Shown: positions 25,039 to 34,198 of the stretch, in pieces | Layout of the letters: every line of letters begins with the position of its first letter | Numbering within the stretch: the stretch's first letter is position 1 | NCBI GenBank assembly: GCA_965197575.1 | Contig: OZ240214.1 | Coordinates: 2,356,001-2,420,000 of the forward strand | Reading direction: 5' to 3' | DNA length: 64,000 bases | Origin: VXOI01 sp965197575 | GTDB taxonomy: Bacteria; Chloroflexota; Dehalococcoidia; Lucifugimonadales; UBA3495 | Notes under the pieces: generated by a model | Database searches by the model: none | What the model saw: only the letters and a program-made list of their open reading frames with translations | What the model was told of the DNA's origin: nothing | Program-made: the position numbers and the translations under genes

Positions 25039-26205
25039 ATGACGGTAGCTGCCAGGATGCACGATTTGGGTACGGAGAGCGCCTTCGAGGTGCTGGCCAA
25101 AGCCCGGGTGCTGGAGGCTCAGGGCAAAGAGATCATTCACCTGGAGATCGGCGAGCCCGACTTCGACACACCCCGCCACATCATCGACGCCGGAATGCAG
25201 GCCATCAGCGACGGCTTTACCCACTACGGCCCGACGGCCGGCCTGCCGGAGCTGCGGGAGGCCATCGCCCGCAACAGCCGCGAGGTGCGGGGCATCAACA
25301 CCGACCCGGCCAACGTGGTGGTCACTCCGGGCGCCAAGCCCATCATGTTCTACGTCCTGCTGGCCTTGGGCGAGCCCGGCGTGGAGGTAATCTACCCCAA
25401 CCCTGGCTTCCCCATCTACGAGTCCATGATCCGATTCACCGGCTGCACTCCAGTGCCCATGCAGCTTCATGGCGACAAGGACTACCACCCTGACCTGGAT
25501 ACCCTGGCAGACCAGATCACCGACAAGACCCGCTTGATCATCCTGAATTCCCCGGAAAACCCCTGCGGATCGGCCCTCTCCCACGAAGAAATGGTGCGGA
25601 TCGCCGACCTGGTGAAGGAGCGTCCTGACCTCTACGTCCTGGCCGACGAGATTTACAAGGACATCCTGTATACGGGCGAGCACTACAGCATCGCCTCACT
25701 GCCCGGCATGGAGGAGCGTACGATCATCCTGGACGGCTTTTCCAAGAGTTACGCCATGACCGGCTGGCGGCTGGGCTACGGGATCATGCCGGATGAGCTG
25801 GTGCCCCACATGGTGAAGCTGGCGGTCAACAGCGTCTCCTGCGCGGCCACTTTCACGCAGAAAGCGGGGATTGCCGCGCTGGAAGGGCCGCGCGACCAGG
25901 TGGTGGAGATGGTCGCCGAGTTCGGGGCCCGGCGCAGACTGATCACCGACGGCCTGCGCAGCATTCCCGGCGTCAACTGCCCCGAGCCCGAGGGCGCGTT
26001 CTACGTCTTCCCCAGCATCCACGGCACGGGCCTCAGCAGCCGCGAGTTCGAGGACCGGGCCATGGCCGAGGCGGGCGTGGCGCTGCTGTCGGGCAGCGCG
26101 TTCGGAGAATACGGAGAGGGGTACGTTCGCCTCTCCTACGCCAACTCCCAAGAGAACATCAAGCGGGCCATCGACCAGTTGGACCGTTTCGTACGCAGCA
26201 TTTAG
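25039..26205 (+). CDS. Class I/II PLP-dependent aminotransferase (AspC-like)
   Basis: A 388-residue fold-type I aminotransferase. The PLP Lys is K236 (GFSKSYAMTGWRLGYG), the ring-binding Asp sits in LADEIYKD, and NSPENPCGS is the substrate-binding Asn loop. The phosphate-carboxylate site includes the C-terminal YVRLSYANS. The start ATG at 25039 is preferred over an earlier TTG at 25000 because GGAGG (25030-25034) precedes it. The amino donor/acceptor pair is not readable. It follows the HEPN genes and precedes a cupin gene. Confidence 0.9.
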   Translation: MTVAARMHDLGTESAFEVLAKARVLEAQGKEIIHLEIGEPDFDTPRHIIDAGMQAISDGFTHYGPTAGLPELREAIARNSREVRGINTDPANVVVTPGAKPIMFYVLLALGEPGVEVIYPNPGFPIYESMIRFTGCTPVPMQLHGDKDYHPDLDTLADQITDKTRLIILNSPENPCGSALSHEEMVRIADLVKERPDLYVLADEIYKDILYTGEHYSIASLPGMEERTIILDGFSKSYAMTGWRLGYGIMPDELVPHMVKLAVNSVSCAATFTQKAGIAALEGPRDQVVEMVAEFGARRRLITDGLRSIPGVNCPEPEGAFYVFPSIHGTGLSSREFEDRAMAEAGVALLSGSAFGEYGEGYVRLSYANSQENIKRAIDQLDRFVRSI

Positions 26206-26215
26206 GAGGCCCAGC

Positions 26216-26587
26216 GTGGCGGAGTGCCGAGTAGTCCATCCCGACAACCTGGAGGTGGAAATACAGTCCGGCGCCATGACCCGGTTGGCTGGCGTGTCGG
26301 AGAAACTGGTAGGCTCGATCGGGATTCATTTGGCAATCGCCACCATACCGCCCCACTGCGCCTCCAGCCCCCACTACCACGTTAACTGCGAGTCGGCCAT
26401 CTACGTGGTGAAGGGCCGCGGGCGGTTCATCGTGGGCGATAACCTGGACCAGCCCCTTCCCATCGGCCCCGGCGACTTCATCTACGTGCCGGCCGAAGCC
26501 GTGCATCAGCCGGTGAACGACAGCGACGATGTCATGGAAATCATCGTCGCCCGCAACACACCGGTGGAAATAGTGGTCGAGGTGTAG
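26216..26587 (+). CDS. Cupin-domain protein
   Basis: A 123-residue single cupin barrel. Metal ligands are expected from HYHVNCESAIYVVKG (His-x-His and the Glu) and the second motif PGDFIYVPAEAVHQPVN (His). The start is GTG at 26216 with AGGAGG 6-8 bases upstream. It follows the aminotransferase by 10 bp, so they may share a transcript. The C-terminal DDVMEIIVARNTPVEIVVEV recurs in a remnant at 48,110, beyond the island. Confidence 0.85.
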   Translation: MAECRVVHPDNLEVEIQSGAMTRLAGVSEKLVGSIGIHLAIATIPPHCASSPHYHVNCESAIYVVKGRGRFIVGDNLDQPLPIGPGDFIYVPAEAVHQPVNDSDDVMEIIVARNTPVEIVVEV

Positions 26588-26591
26588 CGCG

Positions 26592-26870
26592 ATGGGCACG
26601 TTTACAGTCCCGGTTGAAGTGGGCAACCTCGCAAGGTCCAGCTTCGTTGAGATAGAAGCATTGGTGGACACCGGCTCTATCCACAGCTATATCCCAAGGG
26701 ACATACTGGATGGCGTAAACGCTCAGCCCAGCGAAACGCGCGCCTTCGCTTTCGCCGACGAGCGAGTGGTTGACATTCCCTTCGGATACGCGGTCTTTGT
26801 GGTCCAAGGCATGGAAGTAATTGCCCCTGTAATTTTCGCCACCGAAGGAAGTGGCCCGATACTAAACTAA
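26592..26870 (+). pseudogene. Retropepsin-like aspartic protease, N-terminal half (split by IS630)
   Basis: The gene codes MGTFTVPVEVGN, the catalytic triplet in EALVDTGSIHSYIPRDIL (DTG at about 26-28), then FADERVVDIPFGYAVF and APVIFATEGSGPIL, exactly the pattern of bacterial clan AA aspartic proteases. After residue 91 (L, codon CTA at 26862-26864) it runs into the terminal repeat of an IS630 element, which adds one Asn and a TAA. The missing C-terminal half (GATTLEAAHFAVDPINN and on) is at 47,993-48,106, in the same frame. An intact protein would be 128 residues. Confidence 0.85.
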
Positions 26871-28009
26871 AGCCAAGGTGGGATGTGCATTTGCCGGACG
26901 GCGAGAATCTGGCTTGGGATCTGGCAGGAGTGCCTCAGCCCTTGATTGCAGCACTGTTCGGCAGCGCCGCTTGACCTCCTCCCTCCTGTCGGCCAGACTG
27001 ACCAGAAAGTTGCTGACCCGTTCCTGTACTGCCTCCCTGGTTCCCAGGCACAGGTTGCTTGTGGCCTCCTGTCTCGTCCATCCCCAGACCGCCTCGTCGG
27101 CGTTGAAGTCCGGACAGTAGCCCGGCAGGTTCACCAGCCTCAGATCCAGGTCAGGCGTCCGCAGGTATTCCCGCAACGCCTCGCCACGATGGGCCGGGGC
27201 ATTGTCCCAGATCACGTTCAGCCGTCCGCTATGCCTCTCCCGCAACTGTTCCAGGAAGGCAACCGAGGTCCCGCTGTTGCTGTTGCCCTCCAATTCCATC
27301 CATTCCACCTCCCCCGTCTCCAGGCACACCGCCGAGTAGTAGCTGGCCTTCTCCCCGTACTTGGGGCTGGTCGAGTCCACCAGTGCCGGTTCTCCCCTAA
27401 GCACCCACTTGCCCCGCAACTCGGCATCGGCCCGGAAGTGGGCCTCGTCGGCAAAGAATACCTTGGCTCCCGTCCGCTGGGTCTCCTCCCACAGGGCGGC
27501 ATACTCCACGACGAAGGCCTGCCGTTTCGATTCTTGCGCCTTGACCAAGCGCTTCTTGGGACGTTTGAAGGCAAATCCCAAGCGGTGCAGGTAATTCAGG
27601 CAACTGCTGCGGCTGAGGCTGACGCCGAACCGTTCCCAGACAAACCGCCGGACCACCTTCCAATACCAGTTGGCCAATTCCATGCCCGACGCTGACGGCG
27701 GTTGCTGCACAGCCCCTTTCAACTCCTCTTGTTGCGCTTGGTCAAGGGCGGGGGGGAACCACCGGCCTGCTCGAAAATCAGGGCCGCAGGCCCACCCTCG
27801 CCGAAGGCCGAGGCCCAGCGTCCGATGGTGTGGGGGTCGCGCTCCAGTGCCTCCGCCGTGGACGCTGCCGTCCAACCCTGAGCCAGGAGCAGCATGGCGT
27901 ACCACCGCTCCCGCTCCCGGGGCGTAGGCGCCAGAATCATCCTCCGCCGCAAGTCCTTCTCTCCCATCTGCCATTGTTCCAGCGACCGGTCCATCTCTCT
28001 CACTCCCAT
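26862..28009 (-). CDS. IS630-family transposase, two frames with C7 slippery run (copy 1)
   Basis: The first frame (from ATG 28009) carries the HTH region: PRERERWYAMLLLAQG, AEALERDPHTIGRWA, ending FEQAGGSPPP. The second frame, from about 27,760, continues PPALDQAQQEELKG and holds the DDE domain: VFFADEAHFR, VIWDNAPAH and PDFNADEAVWGW. The frames meet at seven C's (27748-27760 region, reverse strand); the same C7 occurs in all three IS630 copies of this type here, so it is probably a programmed frameshift rather than damage. The stop codon falls in the terminal repeat. Confidence 0.78.
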
Positions 28010-28100
28010 CAACAACACCTCCCAACTCCCGGGGTCGGCTAACCAGTTACGGCCCCAATTTACCCTGCTCCTCTGCGCATTTCACCTTGGCTTTGGTTTA
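26863..28100 (-). mobile_element. IS630-family element, copy 1
   Basis: 1238 bp between TA dinucleotides (26863-26864 and 28099-28100). The ends are imperfect inverted repeats: TAAACTAAAGCCAAGGTG at the left and, read inward from the right, TAAACCAAAGCCAAGGTG. The transposase is split in two frames by a C7 run. Copy 2 at 45873-47992 is the same size apart from an 18-bp duplication and an inserted IS5 element. Confidence 0.85.
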
Positions 28101-28157
28101 ATGCTTAAAGTTTGGCCGTAGACCGGAGCTGGATAGCCGGAACCCGGAGAGTATCAT

Positions 28158-28302
28158 CTACTCCCGGCATCGCCTCACTCGAGTGAGAGCACGCGGAGAG
28201 TTGGCGCGGGCGCAAATGGCCACGCTGGCGCCCTCTCTGGCGAAACTCCTGGGCGATGGCCCGGCCCAGCCCTCTGCTGGCCCCGGTGACGATAGCAACC
28301 AT
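28158..28302 (-). pseudogene. Short-chain dehydrogenase/reductase remnant
   Basis: From the ATG at 28302 the product starts MVAIVTGASRGLGRAIAQEF, the SDR cofactor-binding N-terminus, then a frame change is needed to continue as AREGASVAICARA. Nothing of the catalytic Tyr-x-x-x-Lys half remains. It sits 58 bp from the inner end of IS630 copy 1. Decayed and truncated. Confidence 0.6.
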
Positions 28303-28386
28303 ATCCTGAGGGTCCGACGAAGTGCTGATGGCCCTCGCCCTCGAATTGTCCACCGCCCTAACTCAAAAGGCCCGCAGAACCTAATA

Positions 28387-28722
28387 CTATTTCCACTCGT
28401 TATCCTGGGGCCAGATGTTGGAGGCCCCTCTGCCCGCGCCCTGGAGTACTCCCTGATCTCGCCAGTCGGCATCAGTGCCAGCCATAGTTGCGGCCCGGTA
28501 CTTCTTAAAATGAGGCGCTTGGGTATGGGCCTGGGCAGCCGCCTCGTCCCGGTAGACCTCGTAGAGCCATATCCTATTAGGGTCGTTGGCATCCTGAATT
28601 ACATCAAACCTCATGCATCCCGGCTCGTCGTTTACCGAACCACGGGCATCATCGACGATCTCCTTGATGAACTGTTCCTTGTACTCTGCCTTGATCTGTA
28701 TAGGGGCAATTGTGACCCACAT
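28387..28722 (-). CDS. ABM family monooxygenase-like protein
   Basis: A 111-residue antibiotic-biosynthesis-monooxygenase (YgiN-like) ferredoxin fold: an IAPIQIKAEYKEQFIKEIVDDA strand-helix, EPGCMRFDVIQDANDPNRIW, YEVYRDEAAAQAHTQAPHFK. Such dimeric proteins oxidise quinols or simply bind aromatic compounds without a cofactor. The C-terminal tail after TDADWRDQG is longer than usual and poorly matched. It lies inside the IS-rich island upstream of the SDR remnant. Confidence 0.78.
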   Translation of the reverse strand: MWVTIAPIQIKAEYKEQFIKEIVDDARGSVNDEPGCMRFDVIQDANDPNRIWLYEVYRDEAAAQAHTQAPHFKKYRAATMAGTDADWRDQGVLQGAGRGASNIWPQDNEWK

Positions 28723-28798
28723 ATCTTCTCCTGTTGCATCCGTCGTGCCGATTTAGAAAACAGTACCCTGTCGAGTGATGAATAGCACTCCGTTTATC

Positions 28799-28887
28799 TC
28801 ACGGTTGCTCTTGCCGGGCTATGAGCCGCAGCACCTCTACCTCTCGCTCGGTGAAGCCATCTGGTGGGCCGCCTCTGAACCTCCATT
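28799..28887 (-). pseudogene. LuxR-type HTH remnant
   Basis: A short frame reading GGPPDGFTEREVEVLRLIAR followed by QEQP and a stop matches the start of a LuxR/FixJ-type helix-turn-helix. The recognition helix is missing, and the upstream part is cut off by the IS630 terminal repeat starting at 28889. Only about 28 codons remain. Confidence 0.5.
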
Positions 28888-28888
28888 C

Positions 28889-29333
28889 TAAACTAATACC
28901 AAGGTGAAACCCGCATAAAGCTAAACCTGGAAAGGAGTTGCGTTAGTCTGTAAAGGAAGTAGAGTGGTGGCGGTGTTGGGTATTAAGGACATAAGGCGAC
29001 TCCTTGAACGGTGGCAACTGGTTGTAGGCGGCGTACGAGAGCGAATGTATCGAGCTCCGACACCTCGGGAGCGAGAACGGTGGCATGGTCTCTGGCTCTT
29101 GGCCCATGGTTGTACAGCATTGGCGGTAGCCGAGGCGTTAGAACGAGAGCCCCACACCATCGGCACGTGGGTCGCCGCCTTAAGCGACAACGGTCCCACA
29201 GCCCTGGCCTTCGAGCAAAGCGGCGGGTCCCCCCCGCCCTCGATGGGGGCCAGCAGGCCCAACTGAAGGCTGCGGTGCAGGCTCTGCCCGAAAAGGCAGG
29301 AATCGACCTGGCGAATTGGAACTGGAAAGTGGT
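28889..29333 (+). mobile_element. IS630-family element, copy 3, 5' part only
   Basis: Begins with TAAACTAATACCAAGGTG, a variant of the IS630 copy 1 end. It carries the first frame of the transposase (from about 28964: RERMYRAPTPRERERWHGL, AVAEALEREPHTIGTWVA, FEQSGGSPPP), a C7 run, and the first 30 codons of the second frame, ending LANWNWKVV. There the IS701-like element is inserted. The DDE domain and right end are not found on the other side, so the copy is truncated and inactive. It is more diverged from copies 1 and 2 than they are from each other. Confidence 0.75.
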
Positions 29334-30407
29334 AGGAGTTACGCAGTTGGATGGAGAGTGTACTTGGGATAAGCCAGGTAATCTCGTAAGGCCGGGCGGA
29401 TGATGTTGGCTTTGGACTCGTACCAAGAGACTCCGGCGCTCAAGCGGTGGGCTTCCAGCCGCAGGAAGGCTTGGAGGGACAGGCGGATGTGATTCCGCTG
29501 TCCCTCTGCCGTACGCACTTGGCATTTCTCCACGCCACAACATTGTTTGAGGCCCCGGTGGTACGTTTCGATTCCCCAGGCTCGGCGCGCCAGGCTTTCC
29601 CGTTGTTGCTCCGTCATTTCCAGATCATTGGCGGCCCAGTGTTCCACGTCCCCGTCTTTGGAGACCGTCCGAAACACCCGGATAAACCCATAGCCTCGCA
29701 GATGCACCTGCCGGCCTTCCCGGGGTATGGCCACGGTGGCCAAGGGCAAGTTCCCCGCTCCCTCGGGATTCACCCGCCGGTTGGACCGCAATTGGCTCAG
29801 CCAGAACCATCCCTTATCCCTGATGGCTTTCAAATTCTCCAGGCTGGTATACCAACTGTCGAACAGCACCCAACGGGGCTGAAAGCCCCGCCCCTCCGCC
29901 ACCTCCAGCATCCGCCGGAAGTGGCCGTTCTTGGTCAGTCCGCTCAGGGGACGGTCATAGACCCGGAAATCGCAGGGTATCAGCGCATTGCCATCAGTCC
30001 ACAACAAGGTCAGCAGGTTGATGCCCCATACCACTCACTTATGCTTGCCGCTCCAATGCCGGGACACCAGTTCCATCCGCTTGGCGCAGGGCTTGTCCAG
30101 GGTGGCGCCGTCCAGCACCAGCACCCCCTCCTCCCGTCGCACCAGTCCCTGGGTTTCCTGCCACAGCGCCTCCGTGCCGGGGGACTGTCTCCGCAGCAGA
30201 CGGGTGAATGCGTCATGGGCAGGAGCTTGCGGTGATTCCGGTTGACACCGCGCCGCTTCGCTGCAGGTAAATCTCCTCTGGGCTGCCACCAAGAACTGAA
30301 TGTAGTCCACCGCATCACACTTGGCCGGGTTCATTTCCCCCACCTCCGCCTCACTCCTTCTATCTTATCCCATCCCCAGCCTTAGCTCTCTCAACTGCGT
30401 AACTCCT
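29334..30407 (-). mobile_element. IS701/IS4-like element X
   Basis: Ends are 16-bp inverted repeats AGGAGTTACGCAGTTG (29334-29349) and CAACTGCGTAACTCCT (30392-30407). A second partial copy of the right end (GCGTAACTCCTAT) immediately follows. The one gene inside is interrupted by a stop. No clear target duplication is visible; the left neighbour is IS630 copy 3 and the right neighbour an IS3 fragment. Confidence 0.75.
29339..30343 (-). pseudogene. IS701-like DDE transposase with in-frame TGA
   Basis: A single 334-codon frame. The N-terminal part covers KCDAVDYIQFLVAAQR to a first catalytic region (VLVLDGATLDKP). After GKHK a TGA (30035-30037) interrupts, and the frame continues GINLLTLLWTDGNALIPCDF, VLFDSWYTSLENLKAI (second Asp) and ARRAWGIETYHRGLKQCCG (the Glu region). 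The stop makes it inactive. No hairpin like that of a SECIS element follows this TGA, and transposases are not selenoproteins. Confidence 0.8.
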
Positions 30408-30419
30408 ATGCGTAACTCC

Positions 30420-30518
30420 TATGGCATAAAGCCGGGCCGGTTCCATGCCTATGGGACTCCCCAATACCTGCGCAGCGACAACGGTCGCGAGTTCATTGCC
30501 AGAGCCATCAGAAGCTGA
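30420..30518 (+). pseudogene. IS3-family integrase-core fragment
   Basis: About 30 codons reading KPGRFHAYGTPQYLRSDNGR then EFIARAI match the DDE region around the second Asp of IS3 orfB transposases (YLRSDNGPEF type). Nothing more of that element is present; it is cut by the IS701-like element on the left and IS66 on the right. Confidence 0.6.
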
Positions 30519-30597
30519 GCCTGTAACTGTTCAGACTGGCCTGAATCCGCGTCAGGGCCATGAATGAAAAACCAGACGCGCCAGGTAGACTGTCGGC

Positions 30598-32009
30598 ATG
30601 GACCTGACTTTGGATGTAGCCGCGCTCTCCCGTGAGGAATTGATTGAACTCGTTGGTCAACTCCTCGGCCATAATAGGGCTTTGGCAGCCCGGATCGCCG
30701 AGTTGGAAGGCCAACAGGAGCCGCCAACCGCTGAGGTGAAGAAGCCGGAACCGCCCTCGTGGGTCAAGGCCAACCGGCCCGCCCGCCCCGGCAAGGAACG
30801 TAAACGGCGGCCCCACGGCTTTGCCCGGCGGCGGGAGGAGCCTACCCACCGGGTGGAACACGCCACCGCCATTTGTCCCGATTGCCAGCTTCCCCTGCCA
30901 GGCGGGATGGTGCGCGGGCGCCGCCAGGTGATATCCATACCCCGGCTGCGGGCGCGGGTGACCGAACACCTGGTGCTGGAACGCACCTGCCGGAAGTGCC
31001 GCAAGCGGTGGGCCCCCCAACCGGATTGGGCTGCCTTGACCGCGGGCCGGCAGCGCTTCGGCATCTCGGTGCAGAGCGAAGTAAGCGTGCTGAGAGAGGA
31101 GTGCCGTCTGCCATTCGGGGTAATTCAACGCTACCTGAAGTGGCGCTATGGACTGGGCCTTAGCAAAGGGGAACTGGTGGCGTTGACCCGTGGGGCGGCG
31201 GAGCATGGCCGGGAGGAGTACGACCGGCTGCGCCAGGAGATTAGGGCCAGCCCAGTGGTGTATGGGGACGAGACGGGCTGGCGGGAAGATGGCCGCAATG
31301 GGTACTTATGGAGCTTCAGCACCCCAAAGGTGCGTTACTTCCTCTACCGGCCCAGCCGGGGAAGACAAGTGGTCGAGGAGGTGCTGGGGGAGGAGTTTGA
31401 CGGGGTAGTGGTCAGTGACTTCTACGGCGCCTACAACGTGCGCCAAGGGCTGCATCAGAGATGTTGGACTCATCTGCTGCGGGACATCCACCATTTGAAG
31501 GAGCAACACCCTTGCTGCGGGACATCCACCATTTGAAGGAGCAACACCCTCAACACCCGGACCTAGCCAAGTGGGCCCAAGAGGTGCGAGACGTGTATGA
31601 CCAGGCCCAGGCCTACCCCGGCCCTGACCCGGGACTGCCGGAAACAGTGCAGCGGGCCCAGCGGGTAAAGCGGCAGCAACACTACCAGCAGCAGCTATGG
31701 GCTATATGCAAGCCTTACTTGGGCAGCGATGCGCCCATGAGGGTGCTGTGCCAGCGGGTGGAGCGTTTCTTGCCGGAGTTGTTCACCTTCGTCGCCGAGC
31801 CCCGGGCGAGTGCAGACAACAACGCTGCGGAACGCAGCCTGCGTCCACCGGTAGTGAGCCGGAAGATCAGCGGCGGCACCCGCTCGGAGCAGGGAAGTGA
31901 GACCAAGAGCATCCTGGCTTCCTTGTTCGGCACTTGGCGCCTGCAAGGACGCAACCCCTACCACTCCCTAAACTCCCTCCTCTCTAAACCCCTACCTGCC
32001 ACAGTCTGA
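30598..32009 (+). pseudogene. IS66 transposase (TnpC-type), frameshifted
   Basis: N-terminal coiled coil (LSREELIELVGQLL, ARIAELEGQQ), zinc-finger Cys pairs (ICPDCQLPLP; RTCRKCRKRW), then the DDE domain: VVYGDETGWREDG, VVVSDFYGAYN and, in the other frame, ADNNAAERSLRPPVVSRK. A 38-bp tandem duplication at 31475-31550 shifts the frame between the second and third catalytic residues. Removing one unit restores one protein of about 457 residues. Confidence 0.82.
31475..31550 (+). repeat. 38-bp tandem duplication inside the IS66 transposase
   Basis: Two perfect adjacent copies (31475-31512 and 31513-31550) of a 38-bp unit starting TGCTGCGGGACATCC. As 38 is not a multiple of three, it breaks the transposase frame; probably replication slippage. 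Confidence 0.85.
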
Positions 32010-32041
32010 ACTGTTACCTGAGCCTATGAAGATTGACGTTC

Positions 32042-32132
32042 CCTTGAGAAGGGGGTAAAATTTCACAAATTGAGGGTGGCCAAGGCGGAAGCGACGATCA
32101 AGGGCTACCAGAGCTTAGGAGATCGTTTGTAA
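32042..32132 (+). other. Possible C-terminal coding remnant upstream of the amidohydrolase
   Basis: Between IS66 and the amidohydrolase start, one frame reads LEKGVKFHKLRVAKAEATIK then GYQSLGDRL and TAA. It has no start and its upstream part would lie where IS66 is inserted. It could be the tail of a gene cut by IS66; the family is not recognised. Confidence 0.25.
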
Positions 32133-32158
32133 ACATATAACTTTGGAGGCGAACCGTA

Positions 32159-33289
32159 ATGGCTAAGAATGGGTACAAGGTGTTTGATTCCGAGATGCAC
32201 ATCAATGAACCCCTCGACTTGTGGGAGCGGTATATTGCCCCGGAGTTTAAGGATCGGGCTCCTCATTGTGTCTATCGCGACAGGGGGCTGGATTTCAATA
32301 CTCAAATACCTGGTGGAAAAACTAGGACCCCGCCGGCTGACCAAGATTCAATTTCCAAGATGCGCGATGTTGTGAACGTACAATATGACCACGCCATTGC
32401 CAGAGATTTTGACTCGGTATCTCAAATAGACGCAATGAACAACGAAGGTGTCGACATAGCGGTGTTGTACCCTTCGCGAGGACTGGGTGTGCTAGCGCAC
32501 GATGAGGTGGACCCTCCCCTAGCACTGGCTATTTCTCGAGCATATAACGACTGGTTGTATGAATTCTGCCAGCACGATCCCAAGCGTCTCAAGGGAGCCG
32601 CCATGATCCCGTTGCACGATATTGATGACGCAGTGCTCGAGGCTCGTCGGGCAGTGACTGAACTGGGGATGGTAGCCTTTTTCCCAGGAACCTGCCCCCA
32701 ATGGGACCTCAACTGGCACGAACCCTTCTTCGACCCCCTTTGGGCTGAGGTAGAGCGGTTGGATGTAACTTGGGGAATCCATGAACCCATCAACAGACAG
32801 CAAAATGTCGGCGGGAGGTTCGCTCCCTATATCATGAGCCATATAGTTCGTCGCCCTATTGAAAATATGATGTCGTGTACCAGCATTATTGTAGGTGGTG
32901 TATTGGAGCGCTTTCCCGGACTCAAAGTAGCACTTCTGGAAGGCAACTGTAGTTGGGCTCCCTTCTTACTGGAGCGGATGGATGAGCATGTCGAACGCTT
33001 AGCCAAAGGTGATGATCCGTATGCTACAGCTCTGACCATGAAACCCAGCGAGTACTTCAAGCGACAGTGCACCGTCACTATGGAGTCCGATGAGGAGACA
33101 GTGAGGCACGTGATAGATGCTCTAGGGGATGACTGCATTACCTTCACCACCGATTTCCCTCACTCGGATGCCAAATATCCCCATGCCACCGAGCTTATCC
33201 TGGAAACACCCGGCCTGACGGACACCAACAAACGAAAAATCTTGTGGGATAATTCCATTCGCATTTACGGGTTGTCGGAGGCTGACTAG
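32159..33289 (+). CDS. Amidohydrolase-2 family metal-dependent hydrolase
   Basis: A 376-residue TIM-barrel protein of the ACMSD/amidohydrolase-2 family (decarboxylases and hydrolases of aromatic or related acids). The N-terminal VFDSEMHINEPLDLWERY holds the His of the HxH-like start (one His replaced by Met-His arrangement), later LTWGIHEPIN-type His (VTWGIHEP), and the C-terminal FTTDFPHSDAKYPH with the catalytic Asp and His. A paralogous 3' fragment lies 428 bp downstream. AGGAG is not seen, but TTTGGAGGCG precedes the ATG by 7-9 bases. Confidence 0.85.
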   Translation: MAKNGYKVFDSEMHINEPLDLWERYIAPEFKDRAPHCVYRDRGLDFNTQIPGGKTRTPPADQDSISKMRDVVNVQYDHAIARDFDSVSQIDAMNNEGVDIAVLYPSRGLGVLAHDEVDPPLALAISRAYNDWLYEFCQHDPKRLKGAAMIPLHDIDDAVLEARRAVTELGMVAFFPGTCPQWDLNWHEPFFDPLWAEVERLDVTWGIHEPINRQQNVGGRFAPYIMSHIVRRPIENMMSCTSIIVGGVLERFPGLKVALLEGNCSWAPFLLERMDEHVERLAKGDDPYATALTMKPSEYFKRQCTVTMESDEETVRHVIDALGDDCITFTTDFPHSDAKYPHATELILETPGLTDTNKRKILWDNSIRIYGLSEAD

Positions 33290-33292
33290 CGG

Positions 33293-33716
33293 GCACTGGG
33301 AAGGGCAGGCGCCTGGCCATCTCCTGAATGTCCGCGCCTACGCGCCGCCTGCCCCTTGCCCATACCCCTTGGCACTCCACCCAGCTGGTGGCCAAGTCCG
33401 CGGCGCGCAAGGTGTTCAGGTAGAACCCTTCGGTGATCCCCCCGTAATGGGCTACCAGGTCCACCTCCAGGAAGCCCGGCCGTTCGTCATCCCATTCGAC
33501 GAAGGTGCAGATGGGGTAAGGATGTTTTAGCGAATTGCCGGGCTTAGTGGCGATGAGGGAGGCCTGAGCAGACGGTCAACGGTGTCTGCGCTCGTCGGGC
33601 AGAGTTGCTCCCTCACGTCCCCCCTGGCACAGTCAGTTCGCCATGACACTCCAGTGCCTGCACAAACTCTGGCAGGAAAGGCTTTAATCTCCTGGAGCAC
33701 ATCCGGTCGCTTTCCT
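33293..33716 (-). pseudogene. Integrase-type transposase remnant (ISNCY-like)
   Basis: Two neighbouring frames on the reverse strand give part of an rve-type transposase: DVLQEIKAFPARVCA, then LCPTSADTVDRLLRP, and after a frame change FVEWDDERPGFLEVDLVAHY and ADLATSWVECQGVWARGRRR, ending RLPFPVPA. The pattern of a first Asp in VDLVAHYGG is that of the integrase catalytic core. Both ends are missing, and it lies exactly between the intact amidohydrolase and the fragment of its paralogue. Confidence 0.6.
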
Positions 33717-34056
33717 TGAGGGAAACTGTAGTTGGGTCCCCTTCTTGCTGGAGCGAATGGACGAGCACGTGGAACGATATGCCAGAGGGGGAGACCCGTT
33801 TGCCACGGCTCTAACAATGCAGCCCAGTGAGTACTTCAAGCGGCAATGCGCTGTCAGCATGGAATCTGATGAGGAGACGGTGAGGCATGTGGTGGACGGT
33901 CTAGGGGATGACTACATTACCTTCACCACTGATTTCCCTCACTCAGATGCCAAATATCCCCACGCCACTGAGACGGTTCTGGGAATGGCCGGCCTGACGG
34001 AAACCAACCTAAGGAAGATCCTCTGGGATAATTCTGCCCGGGTTTATGGGTTGTAG
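33717..34056 (+). pseudogene. Amidohydrolase-2 paralogue, 3' fragment
   Basis: From 33717 the translation EGNCSWVPFLLERMDEHVER through FTTDFPHSDAKYPH to a stop at 34056 closely follows the last 113 residues of the upstream amidohydrolase, with substitutions spread evenly. The first 270 residues are absent and replaced by the transposase remnant. It is a truncated older duplicate. Confidence 0.8.
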
Positions 34057-34198
34057 GAGGGCGCCACGAAGGTGGATAAAAAGATGTGGTGATGGCGGGA
34101 GGCCCTCGTCGGTAGCCAAGAGCAGGATATAAAGACGGTAAGCTGTTGTCTGGTAGTTCAAATTTTAGCCTCGTATATCTGAATTAGGAGAAGGAAAA

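Larger units (their letters stand above)
30523..32017 (+). mobile_element. IS66-family element
   Basis: The ends carry GTAACTGTTCAGACTG (30523-30538) and its near complement CAGTCTGAACTGTTAC (32002-32017). It has only the large transposase (TnpC-type), with no TnpA/TnpB genes, as in the ISBst12-like subgroup. The transposase is frameshifted by a 38-bp duplication. Confidence 0.75.

Noticed and set aside
30035..30037. In-frame TGA of the IS701-like transposase considered as Sec
   Set aside because: No SECIS-like hairpin follows and the family has no Sec members; treated as a nonsense mutation.
31475..31550. 38-bp repeat considered as an attachment site
   Set aside because: Two adjacent perfect units inside the IS66 transposase; a tandem slippage duplication.
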